DNA of 64,000 nucleotides from positions 30,979,629 to 31,043,628 of the forward strand of contig OW203764.1 of the NCBI GenBank assembly GCA_934045905.1, written 5' to 3'. The position numbers and the translations under genes were made by a program. Below, in pieces: positions 12,213-23,549 of this stretch. Position 1 is the stretch's first letter. Each line of letters opens with the position of its first letter. This DNA comes from Leuctra nigra. Taxonomy: Eukaryota; Arthropoda; Insecta; Plecoptera; Leuctridae. The notes under the pieces were generated by a model. The model was given only the letters and a program-made list of their open reading frames with translations. It made no database searches and was not told the origin of the DNA.

Positions 12213-12369
12213 GCTGGGTCCACATAGACCGTTTTTGCGTTTTGCGTTTTCCGTTTTTTTTCTATTAACCAATCACAAGTCTGCCGTGAGCGGTTTCTGG
12301 ACTGGTGATTGGCTGTAAGAAAAAAAACGGAAAACGCAAAACGCAAAAACGGTCTATGTGGATCCAGCT
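12213..12369. repeat. Palindromic MITE flanked by TTAA
   Basis: The arms GCTGGGTCCACATAGACC (left) and GGTCTATGTGGATCCAGC (right) pair almost perfectly, continuing through GTTTTTGCGTTTTGCG / CGCAAAACGCAAAAAC. TTAA lies on both sides (12209-12212 and 12370-12373), as for elements that duplicate TTAA. There is no coding capacity. Confidence 0.8.
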
Positions 12370-12481
12370 TTAACCTATTTCAAACAAACCTTATTCTCAT
12401 ATTTTTAAAGTTACGTTTCTTTCTACCCTAGATAGGCCAACTTGTTACAGTGTGTACAACATAATCAAGTAAAAGTAACAA

Positions 12482-14437
12482 CCGCATACCTAATGATGAA
12501 GATTTTTATCAAAAATCCACGAGTAAATACACCACCCTCTTGACGGCGTCATCAATACACATCAGCAGATGATTGTACAACAAATCAAGTAAAAGTATAT
12601 TGTATTGTATTGTATTGTATTTTATTATCATCCCGTGGACAAGTACATTATACATGTATGGGTATCAGTTGTTGAGTAAGATATAAGATATAAGATGTAC
12701 AAGTTATAACAAAATATTTACAAGTCAGATAACAATAACATACCGAAAGATGAAGATTTCTCGCAAAAATCCACGAGTAAATACACCACCCTCTTGACGG
12801 CGTCATCAATACACATCAGCAGATGATTGTACAACAAATCAAGTAAAATTATAACAATCACATACCGAAAGATGAAGATTTCTCGCAATAATTCACGAGT
12901 AAATATACCACCCTCTTGACGGCATCATCAATACACATCAGCAGATGTTTGTACAACACAATCAAGTAAAAGTATAACAATCACATACCGAAAGATGAAG
13001 ATTTCTCGCAATAATTCACGAGTAAATACACCACCCTCTTGACGGCATCATCAATACACATCAGCAGATGTTTGTACAACACAATCAAGTAAAAGTAATA
13101 ATCACATACCGAAAGATGAGGATTTCTCGCAATAATCAACGAGTAAATACACCACCCTCTTGACGGCATCATCAATACACATCAGCAGATGTTTGTACAA
13201 CACAATCAAGTAAAAGTTACAATCACATACCTACCTTAGAAGAAGATTTTTCTCAATAATTCACGAGTAAATACACCACCCTCTTGACGGCATCATCAAT
13301 ACACATAAGCAGATGTTTGTACAACACAATCAAGTAAAAGTATAACAATCACATACCGAAAGATAAAGATTTCTCGCAATAATTCACGAGTAAATATACC
13401 ACCCTCTTGACGGCATCATCAATACACATCAGCAGATGTTTGTACAACACAATCAAGTAAAAGTAAAACAATTACATACCGAAAGATGAAGATTTCTCGC
13501 AATAATTCACGAGTAAATACACCACCCTCTTGACGGCATCATCAATACACATCAGCAGATGTTTGTACAACACAATCAAGTAAAAGTAATAATCACATAC
13601 CGAAAGATGAGGATTTCTCGCAATAATCAACGAGTAAATACACCACCCTCTTGACGGCATCATCAATACACATAACACATAACAATCACATACCGAAAGA
13701 TGAAGATTTCTCGCAATAATTCACGAGTAAATACACCACCCTCTTGACGGCATCATCAATACACATCAGCAGATGTTTGTACAACACAATCAAGTAAAAG
13801 TAATTACCGAAAGATGAGGATTTCTCGCAATAATCAACGAGTAAATACACCACCCTCTTGACGGCATCATCAATACACATAACACATAACAATCACATAC
13901 CGAAAGATGAAGATTTCTCGCAATAATTCACGAGTAAATACACCACCCTCTTGACGGCATCATCAATACACATCAGCAGATGTTTGTACAACACAATCAA
14001 GTAAAAGTAAAAATCACATACCGAAAGATGAGGATTTCTCGCAATAATCAACGAGTAAATACACCACCCTCTTGACGGCATCATCAATACACATAACACA
14101 TAACAATCACATACCGAAAGATGAAGATTTCTCGCAATAATCAACGAGTAAATACACCACCCTCTTGACGGCATCATCAATACACATCAGCAGATGTTTG
14201 TACAACACAATCAAGTAAAAGTAACAATCACATACCTACCTAAAGAAGAAGATTTTTCTCAATAATTCACGAGTAAATACACCACCCTCTAGACGGCATC
14301 ATCAATACACATAAGCAGATGTTTGTACAACACAATCAAGTAAAAGTATAACAATCACATACCGAAAGATGAAGATTTCTCTCAATAATTCACGAGTAAA
14401 TACACCACCCTCTTGACGGCATCATCAATACACATCA
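12482..14437. repeat. Minisatellite, about 16 copies of a ~122-bp unit
   Basis: The unit contains CATACCGAAAGATGAAGATT, CACGAGTAAATACACCACCC, CTCTTGACGGCATCATCAAT and GTACAACACAATCAAGTAAA. The first copy (12482) is separated from the rest by about 150 bp holding a TGTAT microsatellite (12597-12620). Three copies (ending near 13680, 13885 and 14100) are about 90-bp variants in which the CAGCAGATGTTTGTACAAC part is replaced by AACACATAACAATC. The stacked minus-strand ORFs encoding repeated 'VKRVVYLLV' peptides come from the repeat and are not genes. Confidence 0.95.
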
Positions 14438-14856
14438 CCTTGCTTATAGAGACAACATTCTAGCAGACAAGGTTAGTATACAGACTAGCGACATGCACTT
14501 TGGGTCTGAAGTTGATACTTTAATTTTATAAATTGAGGTTGTTCCGGTATGCGATTTTTCACCAAATAAGCGGATTATATGCAAATATGTTTTATACTGA
14601 TATACATACTTTTGGACAAATTACACAAATAAAATGCCAAACATATATTAAAATAACTAATGAATAGAGAAAACTGTTTGTTTTCGACGAGCTAAATAAT
14701 TCAGGTTTTGTAATACGATAAAGTATGGGATGAAAGGTAATTGTAGGTATTTTAAAAAAATATAGTAATTTAGAAGCACTTTCGTGTGGAGACGGGAAGC
14801 AAGTTTTTTTCATGCTGTATTTCGCGTGTCTTTGACTTCATCTTTTATGCCGGCAG

Positions 14857-17800
14857 GTTCAAGAAGCTTTTAACTTCAGACAAGTTTTGCGCGGGATTTA
14901 TAAACGCGGGGAAGAGCGTCTGCCAGGGAGATAGTGGAGGAGGATACGTTACAGTGGATAAGAAGAGTAAGAAAGCCACAATCCGGGGCATTGTCAGTAT
15001 AGACTTTCGTCCGAAGGAGTTCCCCAGGGATCGCTGCTACTCCCTCTTCTACACTGCATTCACAAACATCGGCGAGCCGCGCTATCTCGCTTGGATACGT
15101 GAGACTCTATACAGAGGTGAGTTTATTGCCTTTTCTCACCAGACATTCACGAAATGTGAAGGGATGAGCGTTGTGAAAAATGTCATACCGAACCGGGGCT
15201 CGAACCCGGAACCTCTCAAGGTATTGTATTCCGGATACAAGTACTCCGGGTACTCCGGAACTTGTATTCCGGAGGCCCGGGTTCGATTCTCGCGGCCGTC
15301 CTTCTTGACTGCGATTTTTTCGTGGTATTCCCTCAGTCGACGGGCAAATGATGGGAAGGTTCCCTACTAATAGGCCACGACCGCCACCTTCCCACCTTCC
15401 ATCCTTACCTACTCTTCACCATCATCTCCCAATCATCATCACAATCATCATCACAATCATTCATCCGTCGCCAATAGCCTCGCTGAGAACAGTGCAACGT
15501 TAAGCCCCTGACAAAAAAAAATCTCTACCAACTGAGCTACCCGGCCGGAAGGACGGACATTAGACACAACGCACTGATGAGTGCGATTGGACATGTGACA
15601 GTATCGTCAGCGGTGGTCTGACAGTTCGTAGTGAGCATTCTCTATCTTCATTCCATTCTCCTCGGAGATCTCTAACCCTCAACAGTGCGTTGTGTCTAAT
15701 GTCTGTCCGTCCAACCGGGTAGCTCAGTTGGTAGTGCCAATATCTTTGGTAGTGCTGTCAACTAACAATGGGAGGTCCCGGATTTGAGCACCGATTTGGT
15801 CGGATATTTTTCACAAAGCACATCCCTTAAAATCATCCTGATACCATGGAAGTTTTTCACATAAACCCCTCTAATCATTCCGAAAATTTTTATCTAATCC
15901 ACTAACTTTCTAAAATGGATACTGCTCCGCAAGAAAGGATCAACCACAAAAAGTATTGAGTGCTCTTATTATTGGTCATCGGAGTATTCTTTTTGTTTAC
16001 ACTCCATCATTAACATAGCATAACAAAATAAGAAAATTCTCCTATAAATATGTATCTGCGCTGGTAGACGACAAATAAAATGACGTTCTCCATGCTGTTT
16101 CTATTATTTTTAAGGACAACCTCCACCCTGCCCTGCTGTCCCCAGAACCGAGTCAGTTCAGAGCGTGACTTGTGTGCGGGCTGGCCAAGTAGTGGACTGT
16201 TCTGTCCCCATGTCTGCTGGCACGATCGCCGTGTCGACGTGTGCTCGAGGCTTCTTCGTGTCTGGACATCTCCCCAAGAAGTCGGCGAGGTGCGGCAGCG
16301 ACGGGAAGTGGAGCGACGCGGAGGTCACATGTGTTAGGCCAAGTAAGATCCAGCAGAATGTTGACTACATTCATGGTTTAGGGTGAAGCATACTAAATGA
16401 TATTCTAGTTCACGCTGTATTTCACCAAATAATTAATGATAGTGTCCAGAATTATCTCCGAAACTTAGTGAAGAACCCCGAAGCGCATAAAGGACTTCAC
16501 GCTAAAAATGGGTTATTTTGATACCCTCCTCCCTCCTGTTACGCTGTGTCACACTTTCTGAGACCCCCACCCCCTTAAAAGGACATCACAAAACTATGTC
16601 CCCCCCCCCCCTTAAATAGAATTTGATGATTATGAAATGTGTCAGAATTTATTGGTTTTAGCGAAATTTCAGGTCCCGACATATCAACTGAAATTTAAAA
16701 TGCTTGAAACTATCCATATCAAAACGTGACGTCCCCTCCTCCCCCTGTCACACTGTGTCCGTCCCATATTAGTGACCCCCCCCCCTCCCCCCTCCCCCCC
16801 CCCCCCCCCCCCCCCTGAAGCGTGCCGTCCTTTATGCAGAGCTCCAAAAGACTCAACACTTCGCATTTATAACGCTCTCTGTAATATGAAAGCTTCCAGA
16901 AAACAACATAACTTCTGCATAAATAGAATGCCCAACCTGCTGATTAAGAATGCGCCCCGGTAGCTTAATGGTTAAAGCATAGGGCCGGTAACCCGAAGGA
17001 TCTGGGTTCGATTCCCAGTCGGGGTGCGAGTTTTTATTTCGCAGGTTACCTCTGAAAATAACTGTTGTAATCAGCTTGGTCTCTGAAACAGATTGTGGGC
17101 GTCAGGTCGTCTCGACTGTAAGGATCAACGGCGAGGACATCAAAGACGGCGTTCTTCCTTGGAGCATCGGCGTCTACAGACACGCATGGGGATACGCATG
17201 CGCGGGGACCTTGATTACACCCACACACGTCATCACATGTGAGGACATTTTATACATACTTGGATTGAAACGGAGAAATTATTTGACACACAGTCTAAGG
17301 ACAACTCTGACGACACTGTTTGTTGGCACCATTTACATTTTTAGCTCGCCTCACATTACAAGTTTGGTCCCAACTAAGTACAGTCCAGGGTCGACCTAGT
17401 CCCATGCCCTCCCCAAATTCGCGGGCCCAAATTCGGTCCGGCCTCCCCCCTCGAAATGGTGATCGCCCTAATCGGGTCCCACCCAAGGAGGTTGAAGTTA
17501 TATTCGTCCCACCGGCCCGAAGCCTCCCCCCTCCTTGTCCCACTCTGAACAGTCTTTCCTAACAGTTTCAGACTCCCCCTGATCGGGCCCGTTAGGTCGA
17601 ACCCTCCCCATGTCCTCAACTTATGATCAACAAAGTTAAGAGTAAAATTTAATGTACGCAATGATAACCTCGTCTTTAACTCGCCGTTAAACCATAATTA
17701 TCTATCTATTCAACGGGTCCCGTCGGCCCTTTAGTTGCCCGTTGCGCCCCATGGCGTTGCTTTCATTGTTTCATCATAAAGCAATGCTTTTACTTATTGC

Positions 17801-19291
17801 GGTAATTGAATTTATAAAAGGTGTCCGAGCCAAGGTCACCAGTCACCCCACTGACCTTGAACAACGTGTTACAGCGGCCACGTGCGTGTCAGACAGAGAC
17901 AAGAACATGGCGGTGCGTTCTCCCTCCGACTTGCGACTCATGGCTCAGAAGCACTTCCCCGACCTCGACGTGTCCGAGCCAAGGTCACAGCTGCGCGGCG
18001 TCGCGGCGGTGATACGTCACGAGAACTATGGCGGCGACGCTTGTACAGTGCACGACATTGCGATGCTGGTAGCCAATCAGAGCTTCCAGCTCTCCAACGC
18101 CGTGGCTCCTGCGTGCTTGGATTGGTCAGGACAACAGTCGGTGCCGAGTGCCGTCATGGTCGTAAGTATTACTATACAACGTCTACTTCACAATGTCCGC
18201 ATTTCTAGAGGTCGATTACTGGTTTTGAGCTCCAAAATCATTAAAACGGCCATGAGGCTTTCTACCTCAAATGTACTGATTTGAATGTGGTAATTAAATT
18301 TGGAACTTTGCATTTTCAGCAAGGCTAAAAATGGAACGGCCGTTATGAACTTCAAAGATTGTTCAAACGTCCGTTTGAATCGACCGAAGGGGCTGTGTAT
18401 AGAGGACGGCACTTTTCAGGGGGGTGGGGGGGGGGGCACCAATATGTGACAGGCGGTGAGGGGGGGATCCTGCTGAAGCCAGTGGGACGTCATGTATTAT
18501 TAAATGTTGCTCTTTTCAAATTTACTATGAGGAAGACCTATTTCGTATTTTGCCGCCAACTACTTCTATACCGACCTCAAATACATCTGGCAACACAGCT
18601 TGCACTTGCACTGCAAAACATGCCTTCTTGGGTCGGTTGGGGCTTGTGCCGGTTGGGGCTTGTGCCGGTTGGGGCTTACGCCGGCCTCCCATTTTAAGCG
18701 TTGCGGGATCGGAAATTTCGCTAAAAAGGACGCAAAAAATTGAGAAATGTCGCAATCAGGCAGGATCTATTTAGGGGGATAGAGATAGTTTTGTGACTTC
18801 ATTTTAGGGAAAAGGGTTTCGAAAAGTGTGACAAAGGCAAAATAACTAATTTCTAGCTTGATTTGACGTCCTAATGCACAGCTCGTAAACCACTAAACAA
18901 CAGTCGTATGTTACAGCTTGGGTCTACAGGGCGACAAGTCAACTACAGGACGTACACGTGGCACGTCCCCCAACGCTTCTCTCTCGTCGACCGCTCGCGA
19001 TGCATCGCCGACATCGGCCCCTCGACTCTGCCGGACCGACGCAAGTGCGTGACGTCGGAGGTGTTCTGCGCGCGTCAGGCCGACGACGCTGACAGCGGCG
19101 ACGTCCAAGGAGGCGGCTTGGTGGGGAAACTCACCGGAGACAGGTGGCATCTGTTGGGAGTCTACAGCATGTATCTTGCCTACAAGCCGTCGCATGCCAG
19201 AGGATGGACGGACAGGATGAATGGGTACACGGACGTGAGGCAGCATCTTCCCTGGATCAGCGACCAGCTAGCGCGCGCGAAATATACTTGA
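14857..19291 (+). CDS. Modular serine protease gene, 3' part: trypsin end, sushi module, trypsin-like pseudoprotease domain
   Basis: Five exons join with consistent phases: 14857-15116, 16115-16342, 17092-17238, 17875-18161 and 18917-19291 (TGA stop). Together they give 431 residues plus stop. Exon 1 is the end of a trypsin domain (TSDKFCAGF, CQGDSGGG with the catalytic Ser, YLAWIRETLY helix). Exon 2 is a sushi/CCP module with CVRAGQVVDC and CGSDGKWSD. Exons 3-5 form a second trypsin fold: CGR...INGEDIKDGVLPWSIGVY, VITSATC across the exon 3/4 junction where VLTAAHC would carry the active His, a retained DIAML Asp motif, and GDVQGGG where GDSGG is expected. Domain 2 has therefore lost His and Ser and is probably a serine protease homologue. 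The architecture resembles invertebrate ModSP/clotting-factor-type proteases acting outside the cell. Upstream exons are not found, so the 5' end lies elsewhere or is lost. Confidence 0.82.
15185..15840. repeat. Cluster of inverted tRNA-derived SINEs in protease intron 1
   Basis: B-box-like sequences face each other at 15190-15212 (minus) and 15268-15290 (plus, CCCGGGTTCGATTCTC). The plus copy runs to a tail ending CGTTAAGCCCCTGAC plus A-run at about 15520; the same tail recurs at 26247-26310. A second inverted pair follows: CTACCAACTGAGCTACCCGG (about 15527) and CCGGGTAGCTCAGTTGGTAG (about 15715-15735) are tRNA A-box ends joined by the mirrored block CATTAGACACAACGCAC. Confidence 0.7.
16490..16850 (+). 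repeat. C-rich dispersed repeat, two copies in protease intron 2
   Basis: Two copies share the order GTGACGTCCCCTCC or a similar block, CTGTCACACTGTGTC, a C-run and GTCCTTTATGCAGAG. A third, inverted copy lies at about 18375-18500 in intron 4. The C-run at about 16777-16815 produces the spurious proline-rich and glycine-rich ORFs on the two strands. Confidence 0.6.
16954..17050 (+). repeat. tRNA-derived SINE (tRNA-like head, GGT anticodon position)
   Basis: The head folds as a cloverleaf: acceptor GCCCCGG with TCGGGGT, D stem GCTT/AAGC and a perfect T arm CTGGG-TTCGATT-CCCAG. The anticodon stem has a mismatch and the base before the anticodon is C rather than U. The T arm runs straight into TTTTTATTTCGCAGGTT, the tail also seen at 2200-2250. 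A SINE head is therefore more likely than a working tRNA. It sits only about 40 bp upstream of the acceptor of protease exon 3. Confidence 0.7.
17385..17625 (+). repeat. GC-rich ~240-bp dispersed repeat, copy 1
   Basis: The repeat shares GTCCGGCCTCCCCCCTCG, CCCGTTAGGTCGA and CCTCCCCATGTCCTC blocks with copies at 24955-25205 (plus) and 52250-52500 (minus). The base composition is far above its surroundings. No ORF is conserved across copies, so the glycine- and arginine-rich ORFs are incidental. The element type is unknown. Confidence 0.7.
18375..18500 (-). repeat. C-rich dispersed repeat, inverted copy
   Basis: AGAGGACGGCACTTTTCAGG, a G-run, CAATATGTGACAGGC and GGACGTCATG mirror the two C-rich copies at 16490-16850. 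It lies in intron 4 of the protease gene. Confidence 0.6.
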
Positions 19292-19309
19292 TACAAATTA
19301 TATCAATAC

Positions 19310-19315
19310 AATAAA
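19310..19315 (+). terminator. Polyadenylation signal of the protease gene
   Basis: AATAAA starts 19 bases after the TGA stop at 19289-19291. It is the first signal downstream and well placed for a short 3' UTR. Confidence 0.65.
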
Positions 19316-20400
19316 ATAACGATGCAATACAATTTACTGTTTGTAATAATTCATTTTGGTTTTCGTGGTTTAATATTCACCATTTTGTTAGATAGATTCG
19401 TGAACTTGGAGAAGAAAGTATTAAAGGGCGACAACAGTCAGAATATGAAAAATTACCATCATTTCATCTTGTCATGTTTATAGATAATTGATTAGTGCAA
19501 ATGTGCCAACGGTATTGTAATAATTAATAATAATTATTGACTGTATTGCATATTAGTTCACATGAGATTTGTCTTATGGTATCAACATTCTTTGAGCAGA
19601 CTGTAATAGATATTTAAAGTGTTGTGTTATGATGATGCATGAAATTGTTTAGTTTATGGCTATTTTATTACTATTTCAAGTGTCAGCAAGCGCTTAGTGT
19701 AAACAATTTGGGTCCAGTTACAGAGAGTGGGAGTGAGACGTGCAGGAATGTACCTTCTGTACAAAAAATATGGGACCTTCTTGGTGTATAAAACAGTAGC
19801 GATTTGTTTTTATATTTATTTGCAGCTAAACGGTTCAATTCCCAGAAAATTTTAAAAGAGATAAAATGAATAAAGTACTTCTATTTATATGTAGCAGAGC
19901 TTCTTTTATTTCTATCTATTTTGGTTCTCCTACGTTCCCAATAGACATTTTGCGTCCAGCTTATTCCTTATGGGACTAAAATTCTTTGCATACTTTCGAT
20001 AAAAATCACGTTTTTCGATTTGCTGCTCTCACTATCACAACCAGATTGGTACCTTCTGTCTTACAGATATTAATAGTTTGATGTGTAATTATGGTAAAAT
20101 TTTAATTTCTGACCGTTGCCCCCCTTTAAAGTAATTTTTCATTTTAAATTCATTCTTATTAAATTGCTTAATTCACAGGTTGCAAGTTATATACAGGAAA
20201 AGAACAATAACATAAACACTACTTTTCTAACAATAATATCATAAACTTAATACATAACAAAAATAACTTATAACTAGGTATACAAACACGAAACCATGAA
20301 AAATCCTCAAACAATAACAACTTTGAAAACGCAATGTTGTAGACCAGTAAATTATACGTATACCTAATTCGCATGCAATACGAAGGCTCGCTTGTAAACG
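19316..20400. other. Intergenic, no supportable gene
   Basis: AT-rich sequence with short ORFs only. From about 20155 the sequence (ATTGCTTAATTCACAGGTTGCAA) aligns with 50215 onward, which marks the left edge of the receptor segmental duplication. Confidence 0.5.
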
Positions 20401-20404
20401 CATT

Positions 20405-20604
20405 AAGCTGGCTTTCCATGATCCGTCATCTTCCGTCAACGTCCGACACCGTCCGACGAAAACGACCACGTGACCCGTCTCGACCAATCCCTCGCCGTCT
20501 GAGATTTTTGGGGATGGCTCTGATTGGTCGAGACGGGTCACGTGGTCGTTTTCGTCGGACGGTGTCGGACGTTGACGGAAGATAACGGAGCATGGAAAGC
20601 CAGC
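20405..20604. repeat. GC-rich palindromic MITE, ~200 bp
   Basis: Near-perfect inverted arms: GCTGGCTTTCCATGATCCGT at the left and ACGGAGCATGGAAAGCCAGC at the right, pairing through CGTCCGACACCGTCCGACG and CACGTGACCCGTCTCGACCA. Copies of CATTA flank it. The paralogous site at about 50806 (AACGCATTTCACAAAGCG) lacks it. The mirror-image ORFs on both strands reflect the palindrome. Confidence 0.85.
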
Positions 20605-20609
20605 ATTAC

Positions 20610-21178
20610 CAGTGTTGAATCCAGGCATACCTCGGTGGGGGAGGCAGTGCCCCCCCCCCCCCCCCCCGGCACAAATACCTATTCAAATACCTTCAAAATA
20701 ATATGTGAAAAAAACACGTAAAAATAGACGGATCATGTCAAAAACCTTCCAAAACGGTTAGAATTAAGTTAAAATCCAAAAATTTTCCGGGGCTATGCGC
20801 CCCGGACATGCATATCCTGATAAATTCAATAAATTTACCTATTCATGAATATCTTAGACCATTTTTTGGATAATTTGCAATTTATAAAATATCTATACAC
20901 TGTGATTCAAAATTGTACCTAAACGAATTACCTTGATCAAAAATTTTCTCGGGGGCTATGCCCCCGAACCCCCTGTTTTCCACTGTGACTTTTCAAAATA
21001 TATTACGTATAATAATTGCTTTGTGCTTTGTACAACTACAAGCATTATTCATAAATTAACTCTATCCCCCCCCCCCCCCCCCTCCGAAACACCAACATCC
21101 AAAAAGTACCCAAAAAATATGCAACCCCCAACTATTCAAGTGCCCCTCCCGAGAAAAATGTCTGGATTCAACACGGAG
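20610..21178. mobile_element. Non-autonomous DNA element with GTGTTGAATCCAG inverted ends
   Basis: GTGTTGAATCCAGGCAT (about 20615) mirrors ATGTCTGGATTCAACAC (about 21158-21174). A CATTA precedes and follows, so together with the neighbouring MITE there are three CATTA copies at one original target. The interior holds C-runs and a 'GGGGCTATGCGCCCC' hairpin but no transposase. Confidence 0.6.
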
Positions 21179-21778
21179 CATTACACACAGCGTTTTCCTA
21201 GTTTTGGACCCATAAGTGTGGTATAAGTGTGTAGTGTGTCTTCGAAACCACGGGTTTGTGGTCCACGACTTACTTCATCACATTAGGGAACGCTCTTTCA
21301 ATACATTTCGCAGTAAATGTAAAACTGTCGTGGTAAAACTAACATCGAATAATTATGTTGTTTACGTCGCATTATCATTAACTTGACCATTATATCTACC
21401 TACTGCGAACTTTTGAACTGGGAGGTAATCATATTTTGTCAAATCTACAAGGCCACAGCGTGTCAAATCTACAAGGCCACAGCGATTTAAAAGTATTTTT
21501 GTCATTACCCTACTGATAAGACAGGTTTATATTCTATATTGATAACACTAGCGCTAGTAAACTGTCAAAATAATAATATTTTGAACTGTTATTGAAAATA
21601 ACTATCATTATTTGTAAATTTCGACATTATCAAGAAATTAATTTGCAGCTGACAGCCATTTAAAGAAACACTGCAAAGAATCATGAGAGAATGAGTAAAA
21701 AGTAAAAACCATATTTCAAAGAATCATCTTTGTTTGCAGCTTTGAGCTTTTAACACGTCGTTCTTGCCTAGTCTAAAA

Positions 21779-23113
21779 TATCCCCATAAAAAAACACTCC
21801 GTGTAAAAAAACAGCCAAGTCTCTTCAACTTAAAAAAAAAAATTATGAAATCTAAAAATTCTGCACTGAAACGTAGTGATATCAAAAAATGAGCCAAGTC
21901 AAAACTTTATTTGAAAATTAAAAAATACTTGACGCATCGTGTATATAAATAGCTTAGAAGTATAGGCTAGATATAAATACATATACTTATAGTACCTATA
22001 CCTACAATGCCCTAAAAAAACGATGCGCCAAGTATTTTTTAATTTTCAAATAAAGTTTTGACTTGGCTCATTTTTTGATATCACTACGTTTCAGTGCAGA
22101 ATTTTTAGATTTCATATTTTTTTTTTTAAGTTGAAGAGACTTGGCTGTTTTTTTACACGGAGTGTTTTTTTATGGGGATATCACTTATTTTTTTAGTTTA
22201 TTTACACAATTTGTAAAACTTATTAGGGCAACAATGGCTAATTCCTTTAAAAAAATACGCCGTTTCCGAATTAGTTACTAAAAAAATATTGTTTGGAGCT
22301 AAATTTAAACTTAAAGTGATATGCCATGAAGAATTGCGAAAGCATCGTTCCAATAGGTTTAGCCGTTTTCGAGATATGGCATCACTTCCGGTTTTCAAAA
22401 TAGCGGCTGAAAGCTCTTACACATTGTAGGTATTAATATGTATATAAATACTAATATTTCATTATAAGCCTTCTGAATATATAGTTGGTTTTTATATAAA
22501 GGGAAGTGAATTTATAAGCAGATTTCGCTAAACTATGACGTCATTTCCGGTTTCAGTAATTAGAAAACTTTAATTTAACTATTGTTATTTCATAAAGAGG
22601 ACCGTCTGAATCGATTGGCGCAAATTTCGTTCCGATCGGTTAAGCCGTTTTTGAGATATGACGTCACTTCCGGTTTCAAAATGGCGACTACCGGTTTGAT
22701 TTATAAAAAGGCACCTCAGACGCCAAAAGTGCACATGTGGTAAAAATTTCAGATCGATCGGCTAAGCCGTTTAGGCTGTGGCGGTGATAGCGGTGTTTCC
22801 TGATATCATCATCAGATAGGTTTTAAAAGGGGTGTAATTTCACTGTTTTCACGGCCCTCTAGCACGCAAATGGCATAACCTATTGTTCCCAAATTTAGTA
22901 TATGGAGTGGGGTGGGCCATAGCTCGAAATTAAGATATTTCACAACAATGTGAGATTTTCCAATTTTATGATCCAGTAGGCCGAAAATGCCATGTTGTTG
23001 CTTACAGTAAAAGTGTTTGGTCTGCTCCTCGGTTTATTAGGCATTTACGGTATGTTGAGTGACTGTGAGTGTACGGTACGACTTGGCTGGGTGGAGCGAC
23101 CGCTCCACTAGAT
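21779..23113 (+). mobile_element. Helitron-like element, 1.3-kb copy with empty site
   Basis: It starts TCCCCATAAAAAAACACTCC after A and ends with hairpin TGGAGCGACCGCTCCA and CTAGA before T. The first ~395 bp form a palindrome (ends mirrored at about 22176). The paralogous stretch at about 51906 reads TCTAAAATATTCAAG without the insert, so the whole unit, palindrome included, entered between A and T with no duplicated bases. No replication initiator or helicase is encoded. Confidence 0.8.
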
Positions 23114-23549
23114 TCAAGTCATTTGCGTCTGCAGAGTGATGATTCAGGCATGTTTCGGCAAGGACTATAGGTAAAGTGAAACAAACAAATAAAAAGTTTC
23201 AGGAACAGCACAAATATCTTGAAAAATGCGGGGAAAATTGAAGGAAAGATTTTATAAAGAAATTGCATTAAAATGTCACCTCGGTAAAAGTAAAAAACCA
23301 TATAAATTCGTCATGGAAATTTTACGTCTTCTCGTACAATATTTTCTCGTATTGTCTATCCTTGCGTATTTGTGTGTGGAAAAGGCTTTTCCATTGTCAA
23401 TTTTCAGATAATAAATTTAATATTTAAATGTATTGCCCTCCGGAAAGTTTGATTTGACCCCCACCCTCCCAACACCCCCTGAAAAAATTGTCTGGTGCAA
23501 ACCGAATACAAGGAACCTCACAAGGATGAATGAGTATCATCATTTCTAG

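Noticed and set aside
12981..14180. Stacked minus-strand ORFs with repeated CIDDAVKRVVYLLVNYCEKSS peptides
   Set aside because: They arise because the minisatellite unit has an open minus-strand frame; no start context, splice or other coding signal is present.
16684..16963. Poly-proline and poly-glycine ORFs
   Set aside because: Translation of a C-run on the two strands.
16954..17028. Functional tRNA with GGT anticodon
   Set aside because: Mismatch in the anticodon stem, C in place of the invariant U33, and the same tail as another copy at 2200-2250 indicate a SINE head.
17075..17091. Protease exon 3 starting at 17075
   Set aside because: The frame would not match the phase-1 end of exon 2; the AG at 17090-17091 gives a continuous frame and a CGR start.
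17295..17661. Overlapping Gly/Arg-rich ORFs
   Set aside because: They fall in a GC-rich dispersed repeat with copies at 24955 and 52250 whose frames are not preserved.
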